Shown here: piece by piece, positions 38,696-50,447 of the stretch
How positions within the stretch are numbered: the first letter of the stretch is position 1
Layout: each line of letters opens with the position of its first letter
Notes under the pieces: generated by a model
Seen by the model: only the letters and a program-made list of their open reading frames with translations
The model's database searches: none
What the model was told of the DNA's origin: nothing
Source: Pseudomonas lurida
GTDB taxonomy: Bacteria; Pseudomonadota; Gammaproteobacteria; Pseudomonadales; Pseudomonadaceae
NCBI RefSeq assembly: GCF_002563895.1
Contig: NZ_PDJB01000001.1
Coordinates: 479,501-543,500 of the forward strand
Direction of reading: 5' to 3'
DNA length: 64,000 bases
Made by a program: the position numbers and the translations under genes

Positions 38696-39466
38696 ATGCG
38701 GCGCGTGGTGTTCAATCAGAAAGGCGGCGTGGGCAAGTCCAGCATCGCCTGCAACCTGGCGGCAGTCAGTGCCAGCGAAGGCTATCGAACCCTGTTGGTG
38801 GACCTCGATGCACAAGCCAACTCGACCCAGTACCTCACCGGGCTGACCGGTGACGATATACCGATGGGCATTGCCGAATTTTTCAAGCAGACCCTGTCTT
38901 CCGGACCGTTCTCGAAGAAAAACCGGGTGGATATCTACGAGACGCCCTTCGACAACCTGCACGTGATCACGGCCACCGCCGAATTGGCGGACTTGCAGCC
39001 CAAGCTCGAGGCCAAGCACAAGATCAACAAGCTGCGAAAGCTGCTGGATGAATTGAGTGAAGATTACGATCGGATTTACCTGGATACGCCGCCGGCCTTG
39101 AATTTCTACGCGGTTTCGGCGCTGATTGCTGCAGATCGCGTACTAATTCCTTTCGATTGCGACAGTTTCTCGCGCCAGGCCCTCTATGGCCTGCTGGCCG
39201 AGATCGAGGAACTGAAGGAAGACCACAACGAAGGCCTTGAAGTGGAAGGCATCGTGGTCAACCAGTTCCAGGCGCGGGCGAGTCTGCCACAGCAGATGCT
39301 GGAAGAGTTGATTGCCGAGGGCCTGCCAGTGTTGCCGGTGTACCTGGCCAGCTCGGTGCGTATGCGCGAGTCGCACCAGGAGAACAAGCCCCTGATCCAC
39401 CTGGACCCACGGCATAAACTGACGCAGCAGTTTGTGGAGCTGCATAACCTGCTGGAAAACGCGTGA
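38696..39466 (+). CDS. ParA-family ATPase, orphan
   Basis: A 256-residue ParA/Soj-type ATPase. KGGVGKSS at residues 9-16 is the deviant Walker A, with the signature lysine, and VDLDAQANST follows. DRIYLDTPPALNF is Walker B. Chromosomal ParA usually sits with ParB; here no parB is next to it, so it may position something other than DNA. CGGAGG seven bases before ATG 38696 supports this start, not the in-frame ATG 45 bases upstream. It is divergent from the aryl polyene operon. Confidence 0.88.
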   Translation: MRRVVFNQKGGVGKSSIACNLAAVSASEGYRTLLVDLDAQANSTQYLTGLTGDDIPMGIAEFFKQTLSSGPFSKKNRVDIYETPFDNLHVITATAELADLQPKLEAKHKINKLRKLLDELSEDYDRIYLDTPPALNFYAVSALIAADRVLIPFDCDSFSRQALYGLLAEIEELKEDHNEGLEVEGIVVNQFQARASLPQQMLEELIAEGLPVLPVYLASSVRMRESHQENKPLIHLDPRHKLTQQFVELHNLLENA

Positions 39467-39486
39467 CCTGAAACGCAAAAAAAACC

Positions 39487-39575
39487 TGTGGGAGCGGGCT
39501 TGCTCGCGAAGGCGGTATGTCAGTCAGAACATCTGTTACTGATACACCGCCTTCGCGGGCAAGCCCGCTCCCACA
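39487..39575. repeat. REP pair in inverted orientation
   Basis: TGTGGGAGCGGGCTTGCTCG at 39487 and its mirror GCGGGCAAGCCCGCTCCCAC ending at 39575. It follows parA by about 20 bases and precedes the converging trxC. The sequence from 39576 to 39710 contains a possible stem near 39679-39711 but no gene I can support. Confidence 0.85.
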
Positions 39576-39710
39576 TTTTTGATTGCGTTTCGGCAGATGG
39601 ATGTGTCCCACAGAGTCTGTAGGACGGGTCTGGCCTTGCGGCCATACAGCACGTACGCAGCGCCGGTTGTATCTCCACGGCCATCCACCCATTGAGTGGG
39701 CTGGCCGTAT

Positions 39711-40145
39711 TTACACGCCCTGGCTACGCAACCAGCTCATTAACTGCGGCAAGGGAAACGCCCCGCTTTGGCGCGCCACTTCACGGCCGTTCTTGAACAG
39801 AATCAAACTGGGAATCGAACGAATCCCCAGCTGTGCCGACAGCTGCTGGTTGGCCTCGCTGTCCAGTTTGGCCAATCGGCACTTGCCCTCCAACTGTCCA
39901 GCGGCCTGCTCAAACACCGGCGCAAATGATTTACACGGTCCACACCAGTCGGCCCATACATCCACCAGCAACGGCAGGTCGCCTTTGATCTGGCTGGCGT
40001 AGTCGCCTTGTTTCAACTCAAAAGGCCTGTTCAGTAAGACGGGTTGTTTGCAACGCCCACACTTCGGCGCATCACCCAGGCGTTCACCGGGGATGCGGTT
40101 GAGGCCGTTGCAGTGGGGGCAGGGGATTACAAGAGGTTCGGACAT
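39711..40145 (-). CDS. trxC: Thioredoxin 2 with N-terminal zinc finger
   Basis: A 144-residue cytosolic thioredoxin. The active site is WADWCGPC near residue 65. Two N-terminal CxxC pairs, CPHC and CGRC, form the zinc site characteristic of TrxC. ATG at 40145 starts MSEPLVIPCPHCN, the family's usual opening; the longer frame is not supported. Confidence 0.93.
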   Translation of the reverse strand: MSEPLVIPCPHCNGLNRIPGERLGDAPKCGRCKQPVLLNRPFELKQGDYASQIKGDLPLLVDVWADWCGPCKSFAPVFEQAAGQLEGKCRLAKLDSEANQQLSAQLGIRSIPSLILFKNGREVARQSGAFPLPQLMSWLRSQGV

Positions 40146-40315
40146 GGTGAGGCTCCAACGACAGCAGTCAGTGGAGCTCAATGTGGAGTCGGGCGCAGGT
40201 GTTATCAAGTTCTAAGCGACGTTGCATATGCTCACAGATTTTTGCGCGTCGATTGCGCGTGCCTATCTAGGCTGTGAAAGCGTGTTCGACAAGGCACCAC
40301 CGGTCCGATCGGCTC

Positions 40316-40372
40316 TATAGCAAATTGCGATAGTCAGCGTTCGAGTTTAACCTTCATAGCAAGATGCGATAG
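40316..40372 (+). promoter_or_regulatory. Two near-identical operator-like repeats upstream of higBA
   Basis: TATAGCAAATTGCGATA at 40316-40332 is a near-perfect palindrome (seven of eight base pairs match). A second copy, CATAGCAAGATGCGATAG at 40355-40372, lies 39 bp on and ends 10 bases before the higB start. This is the layout expected for HigA-type autoregulation. Confidence 0.65.
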
Positions 40373-40381
40373 GGATGTTGC

Positions 40382-40669
40382 ATGCGAGTGATCAGTGCGA
40401 AGCAAATACGAAATGCCAAGGAAAAATGGCCTCACTCAGCGAGTGCTCTGGATGAGTGGCATCGTAAGGTCAAAGTCATCAGCCCTGAAGATTTTGCGAC
40501 GTTGAGAGCAGTTTTCCCTGCTGTGGATAAAGTTGGGGCACTGCATGTGTTCAATATTGGAGGTAACAAGCTCCGCCTTGTTGCCATCGTGCGCTATCGA
40601 ATGCAGCGCCTCTATATCCGGCATATTTTGGACCATCGTGAATACGACAAGGGTAAATGGAAGGAGTAA
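40382..40669 (+). CDS. higB: HigB-type mRNA interferase toxin
   Basis: A 95-residue basic protein of the HigB/RelE toxin fold. MRVISAKQIRNAKEKWPHS, the long charged helix and the C-terminal LYIRHILDHREYDKGKWKE with its H-x-x-Y-D-K pattern fit the YgjN/HigB group. It cuts mRNA on ribosomes in characterised members. It is followed directly by the antitoxin gene, as HigBA requires (toxin first). Base composition looks lower in GC than the neighbours, in keeping with transfer. Confidence 0.88.
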   Translation: MRVISAKQIRNAKEKWPHSASALDEWHRKVKVISPEDFATLRAVFPAVDKVGALHVFNIGGNKLRLVAIVRYRMQRLYIRHILDHREYDKGKWKE

Positions 40670-40677
40670 TGGGAAAA

Positions 40678-41079
40678 ATGAGTGTATTGATCGAGCAAGT
40701 CGCCGAGCATTGGCAGTTCGTGTCCCCCTTGTTGCGTAAGCCGAAAACCGAGGCTGATTACGATCTGTTGGTAGAGGCGCTCGACGAATTGCTGGATATC
40801 GTGGGGGAAGATGAAACCCATCCGCTGATGGGGCTGGTCGATATCATCGGTGACTGGGTTGAGGCCTACGACTTAGAGCATTGGCCAATACCTGAGGCGA
40901 GCGGAGTTGATGTACTGCGGTCAATGATGCAGGAGCATGGTTTGACGCAAAGTGATCTGCCTGGCGTAGGCGCTCAATCGGTTGTCTCAGAAATCCTGAG
41001 TGGAAAACGCCAGCTGAACGTTCGGCAGATTCGTTGGCTGGCAGAGTTCTTCAAGGTGCCAGTGGACATGTTCATCTGA
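40678..41079 (+). CDS. higA: HigA-type antitoxin with helix-turn-helix domain
   Basis: A 133-residue protein with an Asp/Glu-rich N-terminal half and a C-terminal HTH at about 75-133 (MMQEHGLTQSDLPGVGAQSVV, spread over the first two helices, then RQIRWLAEFFKVPVDMFI). It should neutralise HigB and repress its own operon through the two repeats upstream. ATG at 40678 is 11 bases after AAGGAG; two earlier in-frame ATGs overlap the toxin end and cannot be excluded. Confidence 0.88.
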   Translation: MSVLIEQVAEHWQFVSPLLRKPKTEADYDLLVEALDELLDIVGEDETHPLMGLVDIIGDWVEAYDLEHWPIPEASGVDVLRSMMQEHGLTQSDLPGVGAQSVVSEILSGKRQLNVRQIRWLAEFFKVPVDMFI

Positions 41080-41119
41080 TCATGACCAAGACGGTGGGCG
41101 ATCTTCTGGATACGGGCCC

Positions 41120-42631
<1,512 letters not shown>

Positions 42632-45600
42632 TTAGTCGAGTTTGCTCGGCGGTGGTTCCTGCACGCCACCGTCGTTGGCGGGCTTGGCCGGAGTATCGAC
42701 CTCCACCAATTTGTATTCCTGGCCATGAAGGTTCTTGAGGTAGACCTCCATCTGGCGGAACGAGATGTTGATGTGCTCTTTCTTGAACTCGCGATTGATA
42801 AAGCGGTTCACCTCGTCGATTACCGGGTTGCGGTCGCCCAGGTCGCGCACGTGCATGCGCAATTCGTGGTCGAGGGTGCTTTCGCCGAAGTTGAGGAAGT
42901 ACACATGCGGCTCCGGCTCCTTGAGTACGCGCGGGTTGTCGCGGGCGGCCTTGAGCAGCAATTCCTTCACGCGGTCCAGGTCGGAGCCGTAGTCCACGCC
43001 GAGTTTCAGCGTGACCCGGGTAATGGTGTCGGTCAGCGACCAGTTGATCAGTTGCCCGGTGATGAAGGTCTTGTTCGGGACAATGATGTCCTTGCGATCA
43101 AAATCGGTGATCGTGGTGGCGCGGATGCGGATCTTGCTCACCGTGCCCGACAGGTTGCCGATGGTGATGGTGTCGCCGATGCGCACCGGGCGTTCGAACA
43201 GGATCATGATCCCGGAGATGAAGTTGGCGAAAATCTCCTGCATGCCGAAGCCCAGGCCCACCGACAGCGCGGCCACCAGCCATTGCAATTTGTCCCAGCT
43301 CACGCCCAGCGTGGACAGGGTCGACACGAAGCCCACGCCAGCGATGATGTAGGACAGCAACGTGGTGGTGGCATAGGCACTGCCTTGTGCCAGGTCCAGC
43401 TTGGACAGCACCAGCACCTCCAGTAGGCCCGGCAGGTTGCGCGCCAGCGCGAAGGTAATGCCGATGATGATCAGCGCACCGAGCAAGTCGCCGATGCTGA
43501 TGGGCACCATGCTGATATTGGCGCCGGTGCCGCTGGTGTATTCGTACAAGGTGACGTTGTCGAGGTAGGAAAATACCGAGATCAGGTCCGACCACACCCA
43601 GTACAGCGCCGCGATAAAGCCGCCGAGCAGGGCCAGGCGAATCAGGCGCATGGACTGTTCGTTGACTTGCTCGATGTCCAGGGTCGGCTCTTCGATCACC
43701 GCTTCGCCGTCGCCGGCTTCCTTGGCGGCCTGGCGTTTGGCCAGGGCACGCGCATAGGCCAGGCGGCGGGCGGCAACGCCCAGGCCGCGGACGAAGGTGG
43801 CTTCGATCACCAGCCAGAACATCAACAGGTACAGGGTGTTGATCAGTCGGTCGCTGAGCTTGAGCGCGGTGTAGTAGTAGCCGAAGCACACGGCGATAAA
43901 CAACGCGATGGGCAGCGCGGTGAACATCAGGCCCACGGCTTTGCGGAACAGCGAGGCCTTTTCATGGGTTGGGCTGTGCAGCAGCAGGCGACCCAGCAGC
44001 CAGGCCATCAGTGCGTAGCAGGTCAGTACCACGCCGATGCCCAGCACGTCGTCGGCGAGTGCCGCCGGTTGGTGCTCGGCAATCGCCACCACGGCCACCA
44101 GGGCCAGCACCACCAGCCCGAGCTTGCGTACCCAGCCCTGCAGGAATTCGACCTGGGGTTTCTCCCAGCGAAAGTGCAGTTCGGCCACGCCGCCCGGCGC
44201 CAGGATGCGGTAGGCGGTGTAGAACACCAGCCACGCCTGGGCGATCTGCAGCAGCGCAGCGCCCAGGTTGGCGTTTTGCCCACGGGCGTCGATTTGCAGC
44301 GCGTAGCCGCACAGCGCCAGGCCCAGGGACACCGGCATTGCCAGCAGGATATTGATCAGGATGGCCTGGGGCGTGTGCCACTGGCTGTCGCGCTTGAAGT
44401 GGCCGATGTCCAGGTGGACCTTATTCAGGCGCTGGTACAGGCTTTTGCGTCGCCACAGCAGCGCACCGATCAACAGCAGCAGGGGCAGGAACAGCAGCGG
44501 GCGCTGGGTCAGGCCGTCATACAGTTCGCTGACGCTGGAGGCCCAGGGCAGGGTGGCGACTTGCTTGCTCAGGTGCGCCGGCACCGTCTCCAGCCATTCG
44601 GTATCCAGCGGTTTGTTGCTGGGGATCCAGAACATCTGCTCATCCAGCGTCGCCCGCAGGGTCGTGGCAGTGCTGAGCAGTTGTTTCTGGTTCAGTTGCA
44701 GGGTGATGGATTCGTTGAGCAGCGCGCTCAGCTCGCGGCTCAAGCGTTCCAGCAGATCGCTGCGGGTAATCGCCAGTTCCAGCAGGGTGCGGCGCAATTG
44801 CGGGGTGACATCTTCCGGCGACTGGTTTGCCAGCAAGTTATCCACATAGGTGCTCGGCGAGCTGATCAGTTCGCGCTGCTGGTTGACCTCGAACTGGTAC
44901 AGGCGAATGTTGGCGATATCGTCCGCCAGGTCGCGGTCCACAGTCAGGCGCGGCAGGGCCTGCTTCTGTTTGTAGAGAATCTTGGACAGCAGCAGGCTGC
45001 CTTTGAGCACGTTGATCTGCTCGTCCAGGGCTGAATCGCTCTGGGTCACGGTGTCGAGCTGCTGCTTGGTCTGCAGGTTTTTCTGGGTCAGGTCGTTGAG
45101 GCGGTCGGTGCTTTTGAGCAGGTAGTCGGACAGCTTCAGGTTCGCTGCGCTCTCGGTGGCCAGCAAGCTGCTGCCGCCGGCCTTTTGCGCTTCGATGGAC
45201 TGTTGGGTCACCGTCTGTTGGGACTGGGCCAGGCGCTTCTGATTGATCAGGGTCTGCAGGTCCTGGATCTCTTGTTCCAGGCGTGCAGTTTTCTCCATCA
45301 CCAGGTCGTGCTGGCTGTTGCCCAGGTCTTGCAGTTGACTGTTGCCGGCCAGTTCCTGGCGACGCAAGGGGATCAGTGCGTTCAGCGCCGCGAGTTCGGC
45401 ATTGAGCTGGTTACGCTGGTCGCCGCTGAGGGTTTTACCGTTGTCCTTGCCGGCCTTGAGGATCGAATTGATCTGCAGGATGCGCGTCTGGCTGCTGCTG
45501 ATTTCGGTCTGGGCGCGCTCGGGGCGGGTCTGGGCGGCGATGGAGAGGCTGTTGGCGTCGGCCAGTTCTTTTTGCAGGTCGCCTTGCTGGGTGGTGCGTT

Positions 45601-45970
45601 GCACCAGCAATTGCTCGAGCTGCGGCACCGGCAGGGTGGCGTAGCGCTGGGCGACCGGGATGACTTTGGTCGCCTTGAGCCGCGTCAGCTCGCGCTGGTT
45701 GTCGCCGGTCTGGCGCGGGGCGTCCTCCAGCTGGCGCTTGAGGTCGACCAGGCGCTGCTCGTACTCCTGCTTGTTGCCCAGGTACGTCAGGGTCTGTTGC
45801 AGGATCGTCTGCAGCGCCTTCATGTCGGCGTCAGGCAGCTTGCGATCGGGCAGCTTGTCCAGGGTTTGCTGGATGGCATCGGCGCTGGGCGGGTCGGCCG
45901 CGTGAACGGTGCCGACACAAAGGGTCAGGCCCAGCAGGGCAGTGGCGAGAAAAGTGCGCAGGGTTGGCAT
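42632..45970 (-). CDS. mscK: Large MscK/KefA-type mechanosensitive channel
   Basis: A 1,112-residue inner-membrane channel that opens under tension. A signal peptide covers residues 1-24. A periplasmic coiled-coil region rich in Gln runs to about 480, then about eleven transmembrane segments. The C-terminal MscS domain (about 860-1,080) contains VGLGFGMQEIFANFISGIMI, VRIGDTITIGNLSGTV and VPNKTFITGQLINWS. Length matches MscK/YjeP proteins rather than the short MscS. Confidence 0.92.
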   Translation of the reverse strand: MPTLRTFLATALLGLTLCVGTVHAADPPSADAIQQTLDKLPDRKLPDADMKALQTILQQTLTYLGNKQEYEQRLVDLKRQLEDAPRQTGDNQRELTRLKATKVIPVAQRYATLPVPQLEQLLVQRTTQQGDLQKELADANSLSIAAQTRPERAQTEISSSQTRILQINSILKAGKDNGKTLSGDQRNQLNAELAALNALIPLRRQELAGNSQLQDLGNSQHDLVMEKTARLEQEIQDLQTLINQKRLAQSQQTVTQQSIEAQKAGGSSLLATESAANLKLSDYLLKSTDRLNDLTQKNLQTKQQLDTVTQSDSALDEQINVLKGSLLLSKILYKQKQALPRLTVDRDLADDIANIRLYQFEVNQQRELISSPSTYVDNLLANQSPEDVTPQLRRTLLELAITRSDLLERLSRELSALLNESITLQLNQKQLLSTATTLRATLDEQMFWIPSNKPLDTEWLETVPAHLSKQVATLPWASSVSELYDGLTQRPLLFLPLLLLIGALLWRRKSLYQRLNKVHLDIGHFKRDSQWHTPQAILINILLAMPVSLGLALCGYALQIDARGQNANLGAALLQIAQAWLVFYTAYRILAPGGVAELHFRWEKPQVEFLQGWVRKLGLVVLALVAVVAIAEHQPAALADDVLGIGVVLTCYALMAWLLGRLLLHSPTHEKASLFRKAVGLMFTALPIALFIAVCFGYYYTALKLSDRLINTLYLLMFWLVIEATFVRGLGVAARRLAYARALAKRQAAKEAGDGEAVIEEPTLDIEQVNEQSMRLIRLALLGGFIAALYWVWSDLISVFSYLDNVTLYEYTSGTGANISMVPISIGDLLGALIIIGITFALARNLPGLLEVLVLSKLDLAQGSAYATTTLLSYIIAGVGFVSTLSTLGVSWDKLQWLVAALSVGLGFGMQEIFANFISGIMILFERPVRIGDTITIGNLSGTVSKIRIRATTITDFDRKDIIVPNKTFITGQLINWSLTDTITRVTLKLGVDYGSDLDRVKELLLKAARDNPRVLKEPEPHVYFLNFGESTLDHELRMHVRDLGDRNPVIDEVNRFINREFKKEHINISFRQMEVYLKNLHGQEYKLVEVDTPAKPANDGGVQEPPPSKLD

Positions 45971-46019
45971 AGAGACCGGTCGAGCAAAGTGAAAAATCGG
46001 GGCAACGTCGCCCCGCAGT

Positions 46020-47762
46020 TTAGAGGAAGAGTCCGGGGCCCGGGCGACTTCCTTCGGGGAATCTGACGCCCACTTTGCCGATCTTGTTCCCGTCCATGAC
46101 CGCGACGGTCCAGATGGTGTTGTTCCACTCCACCTGGTCGCCGACGATGGGGGCGCCGCCGACTTTCTGGGTGATGAAACTGCTCAGCGGCATGTCCGGG
46201 TCGATGCCCTCCAGTTTCAGGCCGTACAGGGCGGAGACCGCGCCCAGCTGGGCATCGCCTTCCAGTACGAAGTCGCCGAAGAAACGCAGGTCGAGGCCAC
46301 GTTGCGGCGCCTGGCTGAACAGTTTGCCCAGGGCTGGGAGGTTGTGTTCGTGGCCGATCACGCAGAGCAGGTCGCCGACTTCCAGCACGGTACTACCCGA
46401 CGGATGGAGCAGTTGCTGGCCACGGAACAGTGCCGCAATCCGCGTGCCTTCGGGCATTTTCAACTCGCGCAGGGCGGCGCCGATGCACCACTTTTCCGCT
46501 CCCAGGCGGTAGACGAACAGCTCCCACTCGCTGGTGACATGGACTTCCAGGGCTGCCCGGGAAATCGGCGCCGGGTCCGGGGGTACGGTGACCTTCAGCA
46601 GCTTGGCCACCCACGGCAGGCTCGTGCCCTGCACCAGCAGCGACACCAGCACGATAAAGAACGCCAGGTTGAAATACAGCTGCGCATGGGGCAGCCCGGC
46701 CATCAGCGGGAACACCGCCAGAATGATCGGCACCGCGCCCCGCAGGCCGACCCAGGCGATAAAGGCTTTTTCGCGGCCGTGGAATGCCTTGAAGGGCAGC
46801 AGGCCGACCATTACCGACAATGGCCGTGCAAACAGGATCATCCACAGCGCCAGGCCCAGGGCTGGCAGCGCGATGGGCAGCAAGTCATGGGGCGTGACCA
46901 GCAGGCCCAGCACCAGGAACATGCCGATCTGCGCCAGCCAAGCCATGCCGTCGAGCATATGCAAAATGCCATGACGGCTGCGCACCGGGCGGTTGCCGAT
47001 CACCAGGCCACACAGGTACACGGCGAGGAAGCCGCTGCCGTGCAGGGCGTTGGTCAGGGCGAACACGAACAGGCCGCCGGCGATCACCAGGATCGGGTAC
47101 AGGCCGGTGGCCAGGTTGATGCGGTTGACCATCTGCAGCATCAGCCAGCCGCCACCCAGGCCGACCATGCCGCCGATGCCGAACTCGCGCACCAGGTGGG
47201 TCAGCAGGCTCCAGTGCAGGCCGGTCTGGCCGCTGGCAAGCATGTCGATCAACGTGACAGTGAGGAACACCGCCATGGGATCGTTACTGCCGGATTCGAT
47301 TTCCAGGCTGGCGGTGACCCGTTCGTTCAGGCCCTTGCCGCCGAGCAGCGAGAACACTGCCGCGGCGTCGGTTGAGCCGACAATTGCGCCGATCAATAAG
47401 CCTTGGATGATGTTGAGGTCAAACAGCCAGGCCGCCGCCATGCCGGTGAGGCCGGTGGTAATCAACACCCCCACCGTGGCCAGCGACAACGCCGGCCAGA
47501 GTGCTACGCGAAAACTTGCCACTCGGGTGCGCAACCCGCCGTCGAGCAGGATCACGGCCAGGGCGAGGTTGCCCACCAGGTAGGCGGTTGGGTAGTTGTC
47601 GAAGATAATGCCGCCGCCATCGACGCCGGCGACCATGCCCACGGCCAGGATGATCACCAGGATCGGGATGCCCAGTCGGGACGAAAGGGAACTCACCAGA
47701 ATGCTCGCACTCACCAGCAACGCGCCGATCAAGAACAGGCTGTTGATGGTCGTCGCATTCAA
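46020..47762 (-). CDS. nhaP2: K+/H+ antiporter NhaP2 (CvrA)
   Basis: A 580-residue CPA1 antiporter for potassium/proton exchange at the inner membrane. About 12 hydrophobic helices fill residues 1-400, including the conserved acidic pair in [12 protein letters not shown] and [14 protein letters not shown] TrkA-C-like and a CorC/HlyC-like cytoplasmic domain follow, ending at [12 protein letters not shown] at 47762 has GGAG seven bases upstream and gives [14 protein letters not shown], the normal N-terminus; the in-frame ATG at 47807 would extend it by 15 residues without support. Confidence 0.93.
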   Translation of the reverse strand: MNATTINSLFLIGALLVSASILVSSLSSRLGIPILVIILAVGMVAGVDGGGIIFDNYPTAYLVGNLALAVILLDGGLRTRVASFRVALWPALSLATVGVLITTGLTGMAAAWLFDLNIIQGLLIGAIVGSTDAAAVFSLLGGKGLNERVTASLEIESGSNDPMAVFLTVTLIDMLASGQTGLHWSLLTHLVREFGIGGMVGLGGGWLMLQMVNRINLATGLYPILVIAGGLFVFALTNALHGSGFLAVYLCGLVIGNRPVRSRHGILHMLDGMAWLAQIGMFLVLGLLVTPHDLLPIALPALGLALWMILFARPLSVMVGLLPFKAFHGREKAFIAWVGLRGAVPIILAVFPLMAGLPHAQLYFNLAFFIVLVSLLVQGTSLPWVAKLLKVTVPPDPAPISRAALEVHVTSEWELFVYRLGAEKWCIGAALRELKMPEGTRIAALFRGQQLLHPSGSTVLEVGDLLCVIGHEHNLPALGKLFSQAPQRGLDLRFFGDFVLEGDAQLGAVSALYGLKLEGIDPDMPLSSFITQKVGGAPIVGDQVEWNNTIWTVAVMDGNKIGKVGVRFPEGSRPGPGLFL

Positions 47763-47884
47763 AGGCAGTACTCCATGAGCAAACAAGACGGGGCGCAAAC
47801 TGACCATGCAGTCTGCGTGCCAGCGATTCTAACCTGTTGAATTGCGGTGCTGTCAAAAAGCTTTTAAGGCGTGCACTCATCCAA

Positions 47885-47970
47885 TGTGGGCGCTGGCTCG
47901 CCTGCAATGCAGGCACCGCGGTGGGTCAGGCTCACCGAGGGTGCGCCATCGCAGGCAAGCCAGTGCCCAG
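47885..47970. repeat. REP pair in inverted orientation (diverged)
   Basis: TGTGGGCGCTGGCTCGCCTG at 47885 and GCAGGCAAGCCAGTGCCCAG ending by 47970. This is a diverged member of the same family, lying between nhaP2 and the chemoreceptor gene. Confidence 0.75.
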
Positions 47971-47979
47971 AGGAATCGC

Positions 47980-49605
47980 CTATAGCCGGAAGCGCCCGAC
48001 CATGCCATTCAAATCCACCGCCAGGCGCGACAGTTCGCTGCTCGCCGCGCTGGTCTGACTGGCACCGGTCGCCGATTGCACCGACAGGTCACGGATATTC
48101 ACCAGGTTGCGGTCAACTTCCCGTGCCACCTGGGCCTGCTCTTCCGCCGCGCTGGCAATCACCAGGTTGCGCTCGTTGATTTCGACGATCGCGGTGTTGA
48201 TGGTGTCCAGCGACATTCCGGCGCCTTTGGCGATGTTCAGCGTCGACTCCGCCCGTTCGGTGCTGTTACGCATCGAATCCACCGCGTGCTCGGTGCCGGC
48301 CTGGATGCTGCCGATCATCCGCTCGATTTCGCTGGTCGACTGCTGGGTACGATGGGCCAGTGCGCGCACTTCGTCGGCCACCACCGCAAAGCCACGGCCG
48401 GCTTCACCTGCGCGCGCCGCTTCGATGGCGGCGTTCAGGGCCAGCAGGTTGGTCTGGTCGGCCAGGCCACGAATCACGTCCAGCACCTTGCCGATATCGC
48501 GGGACTCATTGGCCAGGTCACCGATGAGGGTGGCGGTGGCTTGTACGTCGCCGCTCATGCGTTCAATGGCGCTGACGGTTTCCTGCACCAAATCCCGCCC
48601 GTCACCGGCGGAGGTGGTGGCGTTGCGCGAGGCTTCTGACGTGCTGACCGCATTGCGCGCGACTTCTTCCACGGCGCTGGTCATCTCGTTCACCGCTGTG
48701 GCGGCTTGTTCGATTTCGTTGTTTTGCTGGGTCAGGCCGCGAGCGCTTTCGTCAGTGACGGCGTTTAGCTCTTCGGCGGCCGAAGCGAGCTGGGTGGCCG
48801 AGCCGGCGATGCGTTGCAGGGTGTCGCGCAGCTTGTCCTGCATCTTGGCCATCGCCGCCAGCAGGCGTCCGGCTTCGTCGTTGCCGTCGACCTTGATCGG
48901 GCGGGTCAGGTTGCCTTCGGCCACTTCTTCCGCTGCTTCCAATGCCTGGGAAATGGGCAGGGTGATGCTGCGGGTCAGCAGCCAGGCGAACAACACGGTC
49001 AGCAGCGTGGCGATTACCAACAGGCTCACCACCATATTGAAGGCCATGTTGTATTGGTCTTCGGCGTCCTGATTGGTGGCCAGGGCCATTTTGTTGTTGA
49101 GCTCCAGCAGGCGCGTAAGCACGGCATTGACCTGCTCGGAGTTGCTGAGCAATTCGGTGTTGAGCATTTTGCGCAGATCGTCGACCTGATTGGCCTGCGA
49201 GAGGCTCTTCATGCGCTCTTCAATCTGATGGTACTGACCGAGCAGGCGCACGTACTCGTCGTAGGCCGAACGCTCTTCAGCCCCCTCGATGAGTTTTTCG
49301 TAAACAGCCTGGGCGGTACGGATCTGCTGGTTACGCAGCTCGAAGGCTTCCAGGGTTTTTTGCTGGACCTCCGGCTCGCGGTTGGTCAGCAGGCGGTACG
49401 ACAATACCCGCAGGCGCAGGGTCAGTTGGGTGAACTCATCGAGGGCGCGAATGCTCGGCACGCTGGACAGCGTGATGTCTTCCGTGGCGGCGCGTATTTT
49501 GCTCATCTGATTGAGGGCGAACACACCGAGAAACAACATCAACGCGCCAATCAACGCAAAGCCGAGGAAGGCCCTCGGAGCGATATTCATATTACGAAGC
49601 GACAT
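47980..49605 (-). CDS. Methyl-accepting chemotaxis protein
   Basis: A 541-residue chemoreceptor. Transmembrane helix 1 (about 11-32) and helix 2 (about 189-212) flank a periplasmic four-helix bundle with [23 protein letters not shown] coiled sequence. A HAMP domain follows, then the signalling hairpin with the conserved tip region [20 protein letters not shown] near residue 390. No classical PAS or Cache ligand domain is seen. The ligand is unknown. It is a lone gene, not part of a che operon. Confidence 0.95.
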   Translation of the reverse strand: MSLRNMNIAPRAFLGFALIGALMLFLGVFALNQMSKIRAATEDITLSSVPSIRALDEFTQLTLRLRVLSYRLLTNREPEVQQKTLEAFELRNQQIRTAQAVYEKLIEGAEERSAYDEYVRLLGQYHQIEERMKSLSQANQVDDLRKMLNTELLSNSEQVNAVLTRLLELNNKMALATNQDAEDQYNMAFNMVVSLLVIATLLTVLFAWLLTRSITLPISQALEAAEEVAEGNLTRPIKVDGNDEAGRLLAAMAKMQDKLRDTLQRIAGSATQLASAAEELNAVTDESARGLTQQNNEIEQAATAVNEMTSAVEEVARNAVSTSEASRNATTSAGDGRDLVQETVSAIERMSGDVQATATLIGDLANESRDIGKVLDVIRGLADQTNLLALNAAIEAARAGEAGRGFAVVADEVRALAHRTQQSTSEIERMIGSIQAGTEHAVDSMRNSTERAESTLNIAKGAGMSLDTINTAIVEINERNLVIASAAEEQAQVAREVDRNLVNIRDLSVQSATGASQTSAASSELSRLAVDLNGMVGRFRL

Positions 49606-49882
49606 GCGGGAATCCTGGGGGAGAGCGCGATCCGTGCGGCCATGAGACGGTCTGTCCCTCTCTATCGGTCGTACGACTAAAGTCTAAAGGGGCCTGTGCG
49701 TTTTTGTCGCATCTGACGAGGGGCTTGGCCGATTCAGGAACCAGATCGGGTAAATGCAGTCACTAAGGCTCGAAAGTGCGGCCCGGCCCTTAAAAAACGG
49801 GCTGCGCGCCGGGGATAACCCTGGCATCCGAGGTGAATTTTCTTTATCGTCACCGCCCTTTGAAAAAGTCAGAGAAATCAAA

Positions 49883-50113
49883 ATGTTAGAAGCATCCCTC
49901 AGCCAACTGGAACAACTGGTCAGCGACCTGGTACAGCAGAATCAGGATCTACTGGGCACCAACGAGTCCCTCAAGGCCGAACTGGCGCGTGCCAAGGATG
50001 AGAACGACAGCCTGCAACTGAACCTGATGGAACAGGAAGAGAAGCAAGGCGCCACTGCCGCCCGTATCCAGGCACTGGTTGAGCGTGTAAGCGCAGGGCC
50101 TGTCAGCGCATGA
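49883..50113 (+). CDS. TIGR02449/ZapB-like coiled-coil protein
   Basis: A 76-residue protein that is almost all coiled coil (MLEASLSQLEQLVSDLVQQN, then a heptad-rich Glu/Gln/Leu run). It sits directly upstream of zapA with a four-base overlap, as in other Pseudomonas, and probably acts with it at the Z ring. ATG at 49883 is used because it starts the coil and has AGAGAAA upstream; the longer frame is not. Confidence 0.85.
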   Translation: MLEASLSQLEQLVSDLVQQNQDLLGTNESLKAELARAKDENDSLQLNLMEQEEKQGATAARIQALVERVSAGPVSA

Positions 50114-50406
50114 GTGAAGGGATAAAGGTCGTTTCGATTCTCGGAGAGGATTACTCGATCAAGGCACCGGCCGGGGAAGAAAAAACCCTGATGCACGCGG
50201 TAACCCTGCTCAAGGCGTCCCTTGCCACCACCAAGAAAAAGTACCCGACCCTGATCGGTGACAAATTACTGGTGCTGGCGGCGCTGAACCTGTGCGCCGA
50301 GCAGATCGAAATGCAGCAGGCTCACCAGCAGGAACTCGACCGTTACCAAGAGCAAGTCAGCGCCACGGTCGAGGTGATTTCCAAGGCGATTGGGCAGGGG
50401 GATTGA
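50110..50406 (+). CDS. zapA: Cell-division protein ZapA
   Basis: A 98-residue ZapA: a small N-terminal domain starting VVSILGEDYSIKAPAGEEK and a long C-terminal coiled coil from about residue 60. It cross-links FtsZ protofilaments. In P. aeruginosa the 6S RNA and 5-formyltetrahydrofolate cyclo-ligase follow; here neither is present. A hairpin follows at once. Confidence 0.9.
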   Translation: MSEGIKVVSILGEDYSIKAPAGEEKTLMHAVTLLKASLATTKKKYPTLIGDKLLVLAALNLCAEQIEMQQAHQQELDRYQEQVSATVEVISKAIGQGD

Positions 50407-50411
50407 AAGCT

Positions 50412-50447
50412 GGCTGGAAGCAATACTCCCGTATTGCTAGGCCAGCC
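50412..50447 (+). terminator. Strong hairpin after zapA
   Basis: GGCTGG and CCAGCC, then AGCAATAC and GTATTGCT, form a two-part stem around a four-base loop starting five bases after the zapA stop. No T-run follows, so it may be a terminator or a 3' stability element. Confidence 0.55.

Noticed and set aside
39576..39710. Possible small RNA between the REP pair and trxC
   Set aside because: Only a weak stem can be drawn; no promoter or terminator pair supports a gene.
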